NCBI GenBank assembly: GCA_946481265.1
Contig: CAMLNE010000053.1
Coordinates: forward strand, 1 to 15,685
From: an uncultured Panacagrimonas sp.
Lineage (GTDB): Bacteria > Pseudomonadota > Gammaproteobacteria > Nevskiales > Nevskiaceae
DNA length: 15,685 nucleotides
Direction of reading: 5' to 3'
Part shown: positions 1 through 7,348 of the stretch, piece after piece
Numbering within the stretch: the first letter of the stretch is position 1
Layout: each line of letters begins with the position of its first letter
Notes under the pieces: model-generated
What the model was told of the DNA's origin: nothing
The model's input: the letters and a program-made list of their open reading frames with translations, nothing else
Databases searched by the model: none
Translations under genes and position numbers: made by a program

Positions 1-172
1 AGCGCGAAGCGCGTGCGCACCGTCTCGCACGCCAGCACCGCGCGCAGGCTTCGCGCCGCACACCCGGTTTGCATCTCGCACCGCGACGAAAAAGGAATCC
101 CTCCCTGCGCCAGGGGTGAGCGGCGCGCGTTGACCCTTGCTGCGCGCCGATGCCGCGGCACAATGCGCGGCC
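1..172. other. Left-edge region upstream of cobS, no gene supported
   Basis: I see no convincing coding sequence here. An open frame runs through it in phase with cobC, but its arginine/alanine-rich translation looks like high-GC read-through. A weak promoter-like pair, TTGCTG (137-142) and CACAAT (159-164) with a 16-base spacer, lies just before the cobS ATG at 173. No Shine-Dalgarno sequence precedes that ATG. Confidence 0.4.
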
Positions 173-967
173 ATGTCCGTGCTCCAGCTCGAACTCCGCC
201 GCTTGTTCATCGCACTCGGCTATTTCACGCGCCTGCCCATCCCCGCCTGGGTCGGCTGGTCGGCGCAGGAACTCGATCGCGCGGCGCGCTACTTTCCCCT
301 GGTCGGTTTCGGCATCGGCGTGCTCGCCGCCGCGGTGCTCGCGCTGGGCCTGTCCGTCCTGCCGGCGAGCCTGGCCGTCGCGCTGTCGATGCTGACCACG
401 ATCCTGGCCACCGGTGCCTTCCACGAGGATGGCCTGGCGGACGCGGCGGACGGCTTGGGCGGCGGCCACGAACGCGGCCGCGCGCTGGCGATCATGCAGG
501 ACTCGCGCATCGGCAGCTTCGGATCGATCGCGCTGATCCTCGCCCTGCTGCTCAAGTTCGCCGCCCTGCTGGAGTTGGCGCGGTGGCAGCCGGAACTCGC
601 GATGCTGGGCATGGTCGTCGCGCACGCCGGCTCGCGTGCCGCGGCGCTCGGTGTCATGGCCCTGCTGCCCTACGCGCGCAGCGACGAGACGCAGGCCAAG
701 GCCCGGCCGGTGGCGCAGGGCATCCGGCCGATGGAGTGGGGCACCGGCATCGCGCTCGGGCTGGCACCGCTGCTGCTGGCCTGCCTGCTGCAGCTGCTGG
801 CGCCGCAGCGCGGCCTGCTGGTGGTGCTCGCGCTGGCGGCCTGCACGATGTGCGCTGCGCGCTACTTTCATCGCCGCATCGGCGGATACACGGGCGATTG
901 CCTGGGCGCAACGCAACAGGTCGCCGAGCTGTCGGTGTACCTGCTGCTGTGCGGCGCGATCGCCTGA
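173..967 (+). CDS. cobS: Adenosylcobinamide-GDP ribazoletransferase (cobalamin synthase) CobS
   Basis: CobS is an integral inner-membrane enzyme that joins adenosylcobinamide-GDP to alpha-ribazole(-phosphate), the last assembly step of cobalamin. The 264-residue product has the usual length and a mostly hydrophobic, multi-spanning pattern. The family signature is clear: HEDGLADAADG at residues 84-94, followed by RALAIMQDSRIGSFG around 103-117; its aspartates are the expected metal/diphosphate ligands. I chose ATG 173 because the family usually begins shortly before an LxLRRL-type stretch; a TTG 36 bases upstream (137) would add 12 unlikely residues. No Shine-Dalgarno sequence precedes the ATG. 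The stop codon shares a base with the start of cobC, so the two are probably co-translated. It lies upstream of the riboswitch and so appears to be outside its direct control. Confidence 0.95.
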   Translation: MSVLQLELRRLFIALGYFTRLPIPAWVGWSAQELDRAARYFPLVGFGIGVLAAAVLALGLSVLPASLAVALSMLTTILATGAFHEDGLADAADGLGGGHERGRALAIMQDSRIGSFGSIALILALLLKFAALLELARWQPELAMLGMVVAHAGSRAAALGVMALLPYARSDETQAKARPVAQGIRPMEWGTGIALGLAPLLLACLLQLLAPQRGLLVVLALAACTMCAARYFHRRIGGYTGDCLGATQQVAELSVYLLLCGAIA

Positions 968-1512
968 TGCACCTGCACCTGCTGCGCCATCCGCCGGTAC
1001 AACTCGGCGAGGGCATCTGCTACGGCAGCAGCGACGTCCCGGCGCAGAGCTGGAGCGCGGCGCAGGTGCGTATCCTGCGCGACAGCCTCGGGGCGCAGCT
1101 GAGAGTCCACAGCAGTCCGTTGTCGCGCTGCCGCGTGCTCGCCGAGCGCCTGCGCCGCGCGGGTGACGCGCTGCGCATCGATGCGCGCCTGCGCGAGATG
1201 GACTTCGGCGAGTGGGAGCTGCAGCGCTACGCGGACATCGACCGTGCGCGCATCGACGCCTGGGCCGCCGATCCCTGGCATTTCCTGCCGCCCGACGGCG
1301 AAAGCGCGGACGCGATGAGCCGGCGCGTGCTCGGCGCGCTCGACGAACTGCTGGCCGAGGCGCGCGCCGAACGGGCCGAGGCGGTGCTGATCGTCGCGCA
1401 CGGCGGACCGCTGCGCGTGATCCAGGGACATCTGCGCGGACTGCCGCGCGAGCAGTGGCTGGATCTTGCGTGCGCGCCAGGCTCGCTGTGCACCGTCGCC
1501 GACCTCTCGTAG
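967..1512 (+). CDS. cobC: Alpha-ribazole-5'-phosphate phosphatase, histidine phosphatase family (CobC)
   Basis: This 181-residue protein belongs to the histidine phosphatase (phosphoglycerate mutase-like) family. Next to cobS it is best read as the phosphatase that removes the 5'-phosphate of alpha-ribazole or of cobalamin-5'-phosphate. The catalytic arginine-histidine pair is R7-H8, but the motif reads LLRHPP rather than the classical RHG. Other expected residues are R54 in SPLSRC, the acidic segment REMDFGEWE at 76-84, and the second active-site histidine H145 in VLIVAHGG. The ATG at 967 overlaps the cobS stop by one base (TGATG). The TAG stop lies inside a TAGGGTGGGCA repeat. The name cobC is also used elsewhere for the unrelated Thr-P decarboxylase at 7341-8339. 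Family assignment is firm; the substrate is inferred from context. Confidence 0.9.
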   Translation: MHLHLLRHPPVQLGEGICYGSSDVPAQSWSAAQVRILRDSLGAQLRVHSSPLSRCRVLAERLRRAGDALRIDARLREMDFGEWELQRYADIDRARIDAWAADPWHFLPPDGESADAMSRRVLGALDELLAEARAERAEAVLIVAHGGPLRVIQGHLRGLPREQWLDLACAPGSLCTVADLS

Positions 1513-1589
1513 GGTGGGCAAGGCGCCGCTTTGCGCAGCGTCGTGAGCGGCCCTGGTGCGCAGGGCTGCTGCGCCTGGCACATCCTGCG
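1510..1589 (+). repeat. Interspersed repeat, copy 1, downstream of cobC
   Basis: The element starts with TAGGGTGGGCA (1510-1520), whose first three bases are the cobC stop codon. GCGTCGTGAG (1538-1547), GCTGCTGCGC (1565-1574) and CACATCCTGCG (1579-1589) follow. All four words recur exactly in the 80 bases after cobT (11531-11611), in a different order. This suggests a degenerate interspersed repeat family rather than one simple duplication. The outer boundaries are uncertain. Confidence 0.55.
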
Positions 1590-1592
1590 CGG

Positions 1593-1622
1593 TTGCACAG
1601 CGCGCGCTCGCGGCAGTAGAGT
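1593..1622 (+). promoter_or_regulatory. Possible promoter of the riboswitch-led btuB-cob operon
   Basis: TTGCAC (1593-1598) and TAGAGT (1617-1622), 18 bases apart, resemble sigma-70 -35 and -10 boxes. They match the consensus at 3 and 4 of 6 positions. The position is good, because transcription would start just before the riboswitch near 1630. The match alone is weak. Confidence 0.35.
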
Positions 1623-1630
1623 CGCCGCGA

Positions 1631-1852
1631 TTCAGGTGTCCTTCGGCGGCGGTCGCATTCGTCGTCGAAGGGTGAAACGGGAAGCCGGTGCGCCTTGATG
1701 ACGGTCGTCGTCAACGCAATCCCGGCACTGCCCCCGCAACGGTAGGCGAGCAGGACGCGGCAGATGCCACTGTGTCGATGTGATCGACACGGGAAGGCGC
1801 CACGTCCGGACCCCACAAGGTCGGCTCGCGAGTCCGGAGACCGGCCTGCAGC
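1631..1852 (+). ncRNA. Cobalamin (AdoCbl) riboswitch
   Basis: This leader carries the conserved landmarks of the cobalamin riboswitch class in the right order. The first is GGTGAAACGGGAAGCCGGTG (1671-1690). The second is the B12-box core AATCCCGGCACTGCCCCCGC (1718-1737), continuing into AACGGTA. The closing element AGTCCGGAGACCGGCCTG (1831-1848) follows, with variable stems between. It lies 147 bases before the btuB ATG on the same strand. By class it binds a cobalamin and lowers expression of the downstream uptake and synthesis genes when B12 is plentiful. The exact 5' and 3' edges are estimates. Confidence 0.95.
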
Positions 1853-1876
1853 ATCCGACGGCTCGCGGCGGGCGTG

Positions 1877-1907
1877 GCCGGACGAGTGCCGTCCGGTCGC
1901 CACTTTT
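1877..1907 (+). terminator. Candidate expression-platform hairpin between riboswitch and btuB
   Basis: GCCGGAC (1877-1883) can pair with GTCCGGT (1891-1897) over seven pairs, one of them G-U, around a seven-base loop. After six bases comes a short T-run (TTTT, 1904-1907). It could be a weak intrinsic terminator or an anti-structure of the riboswitch. The T-tract is short and offset, so control at the btuB ribosome-binding site is equally possible. Confidence 0.35.
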
Positions 1908-1998
1908 CGCAAGACCCGCCCGCACCGTCCGCTCCCCGTTCTCCTCGATTCGTCTCCTACCAAGCACGTCGCGTGGGGCGACGCATCAGGAGCGTTTC

Positions 1999-3825
1999 AT
2001 GTACAGGGGAGCTGCACCGCCGGTCCTGGCCCTGCTGGCCAGCTGCATTCCATTTCCCGTCACCGCGCAGGCGCCGGTAGCGGCGCTCGCGCCGGAGATC
2101 GTCGTCACCGCCTCGCGCGCCGCCGAGCCGCTCGACCAGGCGCTGGCGGCGGTCACCGCCATCACGCGCGACGACATCGAGCGCCTGCAGGTGCTGGACC
2201 TGCAGGACCTGTTCGTCGGCCTGCCGGGGATCACCTTCGCCAGCAACGGCGGTCCGGGGAAGTCCTCGTCGCTGTACGTGCGCGGCAGCGAGCCCGATCA
2301 CGTGCTGGTGCTGATCGACGGCATCAAGCTGGGCTCGGCCACCAGCGGCAGCACGCCCTTCGAACAGATCCCGGTGGACCTGATCGAGCGCATCGAGATC
2401 GTGCGCGGCCCGCGTTCGAGCCTGTACGGATCGGAGGCGATCGGTGGCGTCATCCAGATCTTCACCCGGCGCGGCGCCGAGGGACGCAAGGCTGTGCCCT
2501 CGTTCGCGGCCGGGCGCGGCACGCGCGGTGACAGCCGCCTCGAAGCCGGTGTGCGCGGAGAGGTCGGGGCCGCCTGGTACAGCGCCGGTCTGAGTGGCCG
2601 GCACACCGACGGCATCAACGTGCGTCCCAACCAGCACCAGACCGACAAGGACGGGTTCGAGAGCCGCGCCGGCTCGCTGCGCCTCGGCTACCGGATTGGC
2701 GAGGACGCGGAGATTGCCGCGACCTACCTGGAGGCGCAGGGCGACAACGACTACGACGCGGCGTCGCAGGACCGGTCCGAGACGCAGAACCAGGTGTTCG
2801 GCGCCACGGCACGCTTCAAGCCGCTGTCGCGCTGGACGGTGAATCTCGGCGCCGGCCGCAGCCGCGACGAATCCGACAACTTCCTGGGCAACGGCTTCGT
2901 CGGCAACTTCGACACGCGGCGCGACTACGGCTCGCTGATCAACCAGATCGCGCTGGGTGACCGGCACACGCTCGCCCTGGGAGCCGATCAGCAGGACGAT
3001 CGCATCGTCAGCACCACCGCCTATGCCCGGACGCGCCGACACAACACCGCCGTCTTCGGCCAGTACCGTGGGCAGGTCGGTGTACACGAATTCCAGGCCA
3101 GCCTGCGCAGCGACGACAACCAGCAGTTCGGTCGCCGCGATACCGGCGGCGCCGCTTACGCGTACCACGTCCTGCCACAGCTGCGCCTGGGCGTCTCCTA
3201 CGGCACCGCGTTCAAGGCGCCGACATTCAACGAGCTGTATTTCCCGGGCTTCGGCAACCCGGATGCCGAGCCGGAGAAGTCAAAGAGCCTCGAGCTCGGG
3301 CTGAACGGCGCGAGCGGCGCGCTGAGCTACGCGCTCAATGCCTTCCAGACCCGGATCGAGGACCTGATCGCCTTCGATTCGGATATCGGCATGGCCAACA
3401 ACGTCGACCAGGCGCGCATCCGCGGCGTGGAGGGCCAGGTCGGCGCGCGCCTCGGCGCGCTGCGCCTGCAGGGCGCGCTGACCTGGCTGCAGCCCGAGAA
3501 CGACTCCGGCGGCGCCAACCACGGCAATACGCTGCCGCGACGCCGCGAGCGCTCGGGACGCCTCGACCTGGATTACGACTGGCGGCGGCTGAGCCTCGGC
3601 TTCACGGTCTACGGCGCGTCGAAGACCTACGACAACCCGGCCAACACCACGGTGCTCGACGGCTACGGCCTGCTGCACCTGCGTGCGGCGCTGCGGGTGA
3701 TGCCGCAATGGCAGCTGCAACTCGAGGGCCGCAACGTGCTCGACAAGACCTACGAGACCGCCGCGAGCTACGCCAACCACGGCGCCTCGTTCATGGCGAC
3801 GGTGCGCTACACGCCGTCCTCGTGA
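1999..3825 (+). CDS. btuB: TonB-dependent vitamin B12 outer-membrane receptor BtuB
   Basis: The 608-residue product is a TonB-dependent receptor of normal BtuB size. A signal peptide covers about residues 1-24 (VTA-QA cleavage likely), and a TonB box, EIVVTAS, lies at 33-39. The plug domain follows to roughly residue 155; it includes SLYVRGSEPDHVLVLIDG and IEIVRGPRSSLYGSEAIGG. The rest is an aromatic-rich 22-strand-type barrel ending in an ATVRYTPSS strand. BtuB imports cobalamins across the outer membrane with TonB-ExbBD energy. The cobalamin riboswitch directly upstream and the cob genes downstream make B12 the substrate with high likelihood. ATG 1999 was chosen because AGGAGC (1988-1993) precedes it and a signal peptide begins there; longer in-frame extensions run through the riboswitch. 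No TonB system or BtuCDF transporter is in the window. Confidence 0.93.
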   Translation: MYRGAAPPVLALLASCIPFPVTAQAPVAALAPEIVVTASRAAEPLDQALAAVTAITRDDIERLQVLDLQDLFVGLPGITFASNGGPGKSSSLYVRGSEPDHVLVLIDGIKLGSATSGSTPFEQIPVDLIERIEIVRGPRSSLYGSEAIGGVIQIFTRRGAEGRKAVPSFAAGRGTRGDSRLEAGVRGEVGAAWYSAGLSGRHTDGINVRPNQHQTDKDGFESRAGSLRLGYRIGEDAEIAATYLEAQGDNDYDAASQDRSETQNQVFGATARFKPLSRWTVNLGAGRSRDESDNFLGNGFVGNFDTRRDYGSLINQIALGDRHTLALGADQQDDRIVSTTAYARTRRHNTAVFGQYRGQVGVHEFQASLRSDDNQQFGRRDTGGAAYAYHVLPQLRLGVSYGTAFKAPTFNELYFPGFGNPDAEPEKSKSLELGLNGASGALSYALNAFQTRIEDLIAFDSDIGMANNVDQARIRGVEGQVGARLGALRLQGALTWLQPENDSGGANHGNTLPRRRERSGRLDLDYDWRRLSLGFTVYGASKTYDNPANTTVLDGYGLLHLRAALRVMPQWQLQLEGRNVLDKTYETAASYANHGASFMATVRYTPSS

Positions 3826-3902
3826 TCGTGCGCCCCACCCAGCGGGAGCGTCACCCATGCGCCCCATCGCCCCATCCATTCGTCCTCCACAGGAGCCATA
3901 CC

Positions 3903-4478
3903 GTGCAAAGCCTCAACGCCTCCACCCGCGCCTTCGCCGCCCTCGGCCTGGTCCTGCTGATGATCCTGACCCGCGGCCAGCACTTTGCCTCGGTCGATGC
4001 GCTGCCCAGCGCGTCCTGGGCGATCTTCTTCCTGGCCGGTGCGCTGCTGAGTCCCTGGGCCTGGTTCGCGGTCCTGTTCGCGCTGGCCTCGGCACTCGAC
4101 CTGATTTCGCTGCAGACCGGCAGCATCGCGCAGTGGTGCATGTCGCCGGCCTACTGGGCCCTGGTGCCCGCCTACGGCGCGCTGTGGGGGGCGGGGCGCG
4201 TCTACGCCAGGCTGCACCGCGAGCACCTCTCCACCCTGTTGGCGCTGGGCGCCTGCCTGCTGGCGGGCGCGACTGTCGCCTACCTGTGCTCGGGCGGTGG
4301 CTTCTACTTCTTCTCCGGCCGCTATCCCGATGCCACGCTCGCCGGCTTCCTGCCGCGCATCGCCGAGTACCTGCCGCGGCACTTGGGCAACCTCGGTCTT
4401 TACGTGGGCGTCGCGGCGCTGGTGTACGCCGCGACCTCGCCAATCCGCGATCGCGTGGTGGCCGCGGCGCGGTCGTGA
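3903..4478 (+). CDS. btuM: BtuM-like cobalamin uptake membrane protein (ECF S-component-like)
   Basis: This 191-residue protein is very hydrophobic, with about six membrane segments (roughly 11-24, 38-54, 56-72, 83-100, 110-129, 162-178). It sits between btuB and cobO behind the cobalamin riboswitch. Size, topology and context match BtuM, a solitary S-component-like B12 transporter of Gram-negative bacteria. In the characterised Thiobacillus denitrificans protein, Cys80 binds the cobalt of cyanocobalamin and supports decyanation. Here a cysteine is at residue 79, in IAQWCMSPAYW, at the start of a membrane segment, which fits that role. The start is GTG 3903, preceded by CAGGAG at about 3891-3896; no ATG is suitably placed in frame. 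No ECF ATPase or T-component gene is present. The TGA stop overlaps the cobO GTG. The BtuM assignment is from memory of the family, without alignment. Confidence 0.75.
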   Translation: MQSLNASTRAFAALGLVLLMILTRGQHFASVDALPSASWAIFFLAGALLSPWAWFAVLFALASALDLISLQTGSIAQWCMSPAYWALVPAYGALWGAGRVYARLHREHLSTLLALGACLLAGATVAYLCSGGGFYFFSGRYPDATLAGFLPRIAEYLPRHLGNLGLYVGVAALVYAATSPIRDRVVAAARS

Positions 4479-5092
4479 GCCAGGCCGGCGATGACGCGGC
4501 GCGCGACGAACGTCACCGCGTCCGCATGCGGCGCAAGAAGGAGGTCGTCGACGGCCGCATCGCGGCCGCCGATGGTGAGCGCGGCGTGTTGCTGGTGCTG
4601 ACCGGAAACGGCAAGGGCAAGTCCTCGTCCGCCTTCGGCATGGTGGCGCGCGCGCTCGGCCACGGCATGAAGGTCGGCGTGGTGCAATTCATCAAGGGCC
4701 GTTTCTCCACCGGCGAAGAGGTGTTCTATCGGCGCTTCCCGGAACTGGACTACCACGTGATGGGCGAGGGCTATACCTGGGAGACCCAGGATCGCGCGCG
4801 CGATGTGCGCGCCGCCGAGGCGGCCTGGGACGTGGCGCGCGGCCTGCTGCGCGATGCGCGCTACCAGCTGGTGGTGCTCGACGAGCTGTGCATCGCGCTC
4901 AAGCATCGCTACCTCGAGGTCGGCCGCGTGGTGACCGACCTGCGCGCCCGTGCGCCCCTGCAGCACGTGGTGGCCACCGGCCGTGCCGCGCCGCCGGAGC
5001 TGCTCGAGGCGGCCGACACGGTGACCGAGATGCGGGTCGTCAAGCACGCCTTCCAGAACGGCATCCGCGCGCAGAAGGGGATCGAGCTGTGA
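4475..5092 (+). CDS. cobO: Cob(I)yrinic acid a,c-diamide adenosyltransferase CobO/BtuR
   Basis: CobO transfers the 5'-deoxyadenosyl group of ATP to Co(I) corrinoids, making the upper axial ligand. The 205-residue length and sequence fit the CobA/CobO/BtuR family. An N-terminal basic segment (RHRVRMRRKKEVVDGRI) is followed by the P-loop TGNGKGKSS (43-51). Further on come GVVQFIKG, the Walker-B-like LVVLDELC, and a C-terminal VVKHAFQNGIRAQKGIE. I chose GTG 4475, which overlaps the previous stop in a GTGA arrangement and gives the typical family N-terminus; ATG codons further in would remove conserved residues. In this operon it can adenosylate both imported corrinoids and pathway intermediates. 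A partner reductase is not encoded here. Confidence 0.95.
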   Translation: MSQAGDDAARDERHRVRMRRKKEVVDGRIAAADGERGVLLVLTGNGKGKSSSAFGMVARALGHGMKVGVVQFIKGRFSTGEEVFYRRFPELDYHVMGEGYTWETQDRARDVRAAEAAWDVARGLLRDARYQLVVLDELCIALKHRYLEVGRVVTDLRARAPLQHVVATGRAAPPELLEAADTVTEMRVVKHAFQNGIRAQKGIEL

Positions 5093-6387
5093 GCATCGAT
5101 GTGCGGCACTGTCGCGCGCTGATGGTGTCCGCGCCGGCTTCCGGCCAGGGCAAGACCACGGTGAGCGCGGCGCTCGCGCGGCGTGCGCGGCGGCAGGGCC
5201 TGAGCGTGCGCGTGTTCAAGACCGGGCCGGATTTCCTCGACCCGATGATGCTCGAGGTGGCGAGCGGCGCGCCGGTCCATCAGCTCGACCTGTGGATGGT
5301 CGGCGAGGCCCACTGCCGGCGCCTGCTGGCGGACGCGGCGCGCGATGCCGACCTGATCCTGGTCGAGGGCGTGATGGGCCTGTACGACGGCGATCCATCC
5401 AGCGCCGATCTCGCGCTGTGCTTCGGCCTGCCGGTGCTGGCGGTGATCGACGGCGCGGCGATGGCGCAGACCTTCGGCGCACTGGCGCTGGGCCTGTCGC
5501 AGTATCGCGAGGGACTGCGGATGCATGGTGTGGTCGCCAACCGGGTCGGCAGCCCGCGCCACGCGCAGATGCTCGCGCAGAGCCTGCGCGCGCCCCTGCA
5601 CTGGCTCGGCCACCTGCCGCGCGACACACGGTTCGAGCTGCCCGAACGCCACCTGGGCCTGGTGCAGGCGGCGGAACTGGCCGACCTGGAGGCGCGCATC
5701 GACGCTGCCGCCGACGCGCTGGGCCAGGCCGTGGACTTCGACGCGATCCCGTCCTGCCTGTTCGATGCACCGCAGGCCACGGCGCCGCCGGCGCTGCTGC
5801 GCGGCCTGCGCATCGCGGTGGCGCGCGACGCCGCGCATTCCTTCCTCTACCCGGCCAACCTCGACACGCTGCGCGCGCTCGGCGCCGAACTGCTGTTCTT
5901 CTCGCCGCTGACGGATCGCGCGCTGCCGGCGGCCGACGCGCTGTGGCTGCCGGGCGGCTATCCCGAGCTGCACGCGCAGCGCCTGGCGGACAACCACGCG
6001 CTGCAGGCCTGCCTGCATGCGCACCATGCGGCGGGCCGGCCGCTGCTGGCCGAGTGCGGCGGCATGATGGGACTGTTCGAGACCCTCACCGATCGCCAGG
6101 GCCATTCGCATCGCATGAGCGGCCTGTTGCCGGGGTCCACCGCGATGCAGCCGCGGATGCAGGCGCTGGGCCTGCAGTCGGTGCAGACGCCGGACGGCGA
6201 GCTGCGCGGTCACAGCTTCCACTACTCGCGCTGCACCACGACGCTCGAGGCGCTGATGCGCGCGGGCAATCCCAACGGCGGACCCACGGCGGAGCCGGTC
6301 TATCGCGTCGGCCGTCTCACCGCGTCCTACGTGCATTTCTATTTCGCATCCAACCCGGTCGCCGCGGCGCGGCTGTTCCTGCCGTGA
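5089..6387 (+). CDS. cobB: Cobyrinic acid a,c-diamide synthase (glutamine-hydrolysing) CobB/CbiA
   Basis: CobB amidates the a and c carboxylates of (hydrogeno)cobyrinic acid using glutamine and ATP. The 432-residue protein has the two expected domains. The N-terminal dethiobiotin-synthetase-like ATPase domain has the P-loop [11 protein letters not shown] (14-24), then [10 protein letters not shown] and EGVMGLYDG. The C-terminal class I glutamine amidotransferase domain has PGGYPELHA and the nucleophile C323 in [20 protein letters not shown] near the end supplies the matching histidine. The GTG start at 5089 overlaps the cobO stop by four bases; ATG 5122 (MVSAPAS) is a shorter alternative that would cut close to the P-loop. 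It acts earliest in the pathway of all enzymes encoded here. Its substrate must come from ring-synthesis genes elsewhere or from imported incomplete corrinoids. Confidence 0.95.
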   Translation: MSIDVRHCRALMVSAPASGQGKTTVSAALARRARRQGLSVRVFKTGPDFLDPMMLEVASGAPVHQLDLWMVGEAHCRRLLADAARDADLILVEGVMGLYDGDPSSADLALCFGLPVLAVIDGAAMAQTFGALALGLSQYREGLRMHGVVANRVGSPRHAQMLAQSLRAPLHWLGHLPRDTRFELPERHLGLVQAAELADLEARIDAAADALGQAVDFDAIPSCLFDAPQATAPPALLRGLRIAVARDAAHSFLYPANLDTLRALGAELLFFSPLTDRALPAADALWLPGGYPELHAQRLADNHALQACLHAHHAAGRPLLAECGGMMGLFETLTDRQGHSHRMSGLLPGSTAMQPRMQALGLQSVQTPDGELRGHSFHYSRCTTTLEALMRAGNPNGGPTAEPVYRVGRLTASYVHFYFASNPVAAARLFLP

Positions 6388-6433
6388 GTCCGCGCGCGAC
6401 CGCCGCGGATGCGCGCGGCGCGAGGGCGCCGGC

Positions 6434-7348
6434 ATGGTGACCGGCGCCTTGCTGCTGCCGCTGGCGCTGCTGCTCGACTGGGTGCTGGGCGAGCCGCGGC
6501 GCGCGCATCCGCTGGTCGGCTTCGGACGCCTGGTACGGCGGCTCGAACGCGGGCTGCACGCGGATACGCGCGCGCGCGGGCTGCTCGCGGTGGCGCTGCT
6601 GATCCTGCCGGCCGGCGCACTGGCGGCACTCGCGCTGCAGGGCTTGCCGCCGCTCGCGGCGAGCGTCCTCGACGTCGCGCTGCTGGTCTTCGCGCTCGGC
6701 CATCGCAGCCTGCACGATCACGCCTGGCCGATCGCCGCGGCGCTCGAAGCCGGTGACCAAACGCAGGCCCGCCAGCTCGCCGCGCGTATCGTCAGCCGCG
6801 ACGCGTCCGCCCTGGAGCCGGCACCGGCGGCGGTCGAGTCGGTGCTGGAGAACGGCGCCGACGGCGTGTTCGGCACGCTGTTCTGGTTCCTGGTCGCCGG
6901 CGGCACCGGCGCCCTGGTCCACCGCCTCGCCAACACGCTCGATGCGATGTGGGGCTATCGCAGCGCCCGCTACGCGCGCTTCGGTTGGGCCGCCGCGCGC
7001 CTGGACGATGTCCTCAACTGGCCGGTGGCACGTCTCACCGCGCTCAGCTACGCCCTGCTCGGCGACACGCGGCGGGCGCTGCGCTGCTGGCGCGAACAGG
7101 CAGCGAACTGGGACAGCCCCAATGCCGGCCCGGTGATGGCGGCGGGCGCGGGTGCGCTGCGCCTGCACATCGGTGGACCGGCGCGTTACGACGGCGCCTG
7201 GCACGCGCGGCCGTGGCTCGGGCAGGGGCCCGCCGCATCGGCTGCCGACATCGGCCGAGCGCTTGCCCTGGTGCGCCGCGGCGCGCTGTTGTGGAGCGCG
7301 CTGGCGGCGCTGGGTGGCGGTGCGACCTGGATGTGCGCACATGCTTGA
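6434..7348 (+). CDS. cbiB: Adenosylcobinamide-phosphate synthase CbiB (CobD in aerobic nomenclature)
   Basis: CbiB is a membrane enzyme that attaches (R)-1-amino-2-propanol-phosphate to adenosylcobyric acid through the f side chain. The 304-residue sequence begins with a hydrophobic segment and the family hallmark [17 protein letters not shown] at about residues 15-31. Further hallmarks are the ENGADGVFG and [21 protein letters not shown] region in the middle and a C-terminal membrane helix. ATG 6434 lies 47 bases after the cobB stop and places the first membrane segment right at the N-terminus. Its last eight bases overlap the next gene, cobD, which makes the aminopropanol phosphate that CbiB uses. 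The coupling therefore has a clear metabolic logic. I use cbiB to avoid confusion with the neighbouring decarboxylase. Confidence 0.93.
   Translation: MVTGALLLPLALLLDWVLGEPRRAHPLVGFGRLVRRLERGLHADTRARGLLAVALLILPAGALAALALQGLPPLAASVLDVALLVFALGHRSLHDHAWPIAAALEAGDQTQARQLAARIVSRDASALEPAPAAVESVLENGADGVFGTLFWFLVAGGTGALVHRLANTLDAMWGYRSARYARFGWAAARLDDVLNWPVARLTALSYALLGDTRRALRCWREQAANWDSPNAGPVMAAGAGALRLHIGGPARYDGAWHARPWLGQGPAASAADIGRALALVRRGALLWSALAALGGGATWMCAHA

Noticed and set aside
13..966. N-terminal extension of the cobC frame back to position 13
   Set aside because: It overlaps all of cobS in another frame and is arginine-rich; the phosphatase domain begins exactly at ATG 967.
1764..1998. Open frames starting inside the riboswitch and running into btuB
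   Set aside because: The conserved aptamer explains the sequence, and the signal peptide and ribosome-binding site fix the btuB start at 1999.
1957..3168. Long minus-strand open frame (403 codons) antisense to btuB
   Set aside because: It mirrors btuB codon positions, has no recognisable domains, and is expected from high-GC third-position bias.
4909..6435. Long minus-strand open frame (508 codons) antisense to cobB and cobO
   Set aside because: Low-complexity composition rich in Arg, Gln, Ala and His with no motifs, opposite clearly real genes.
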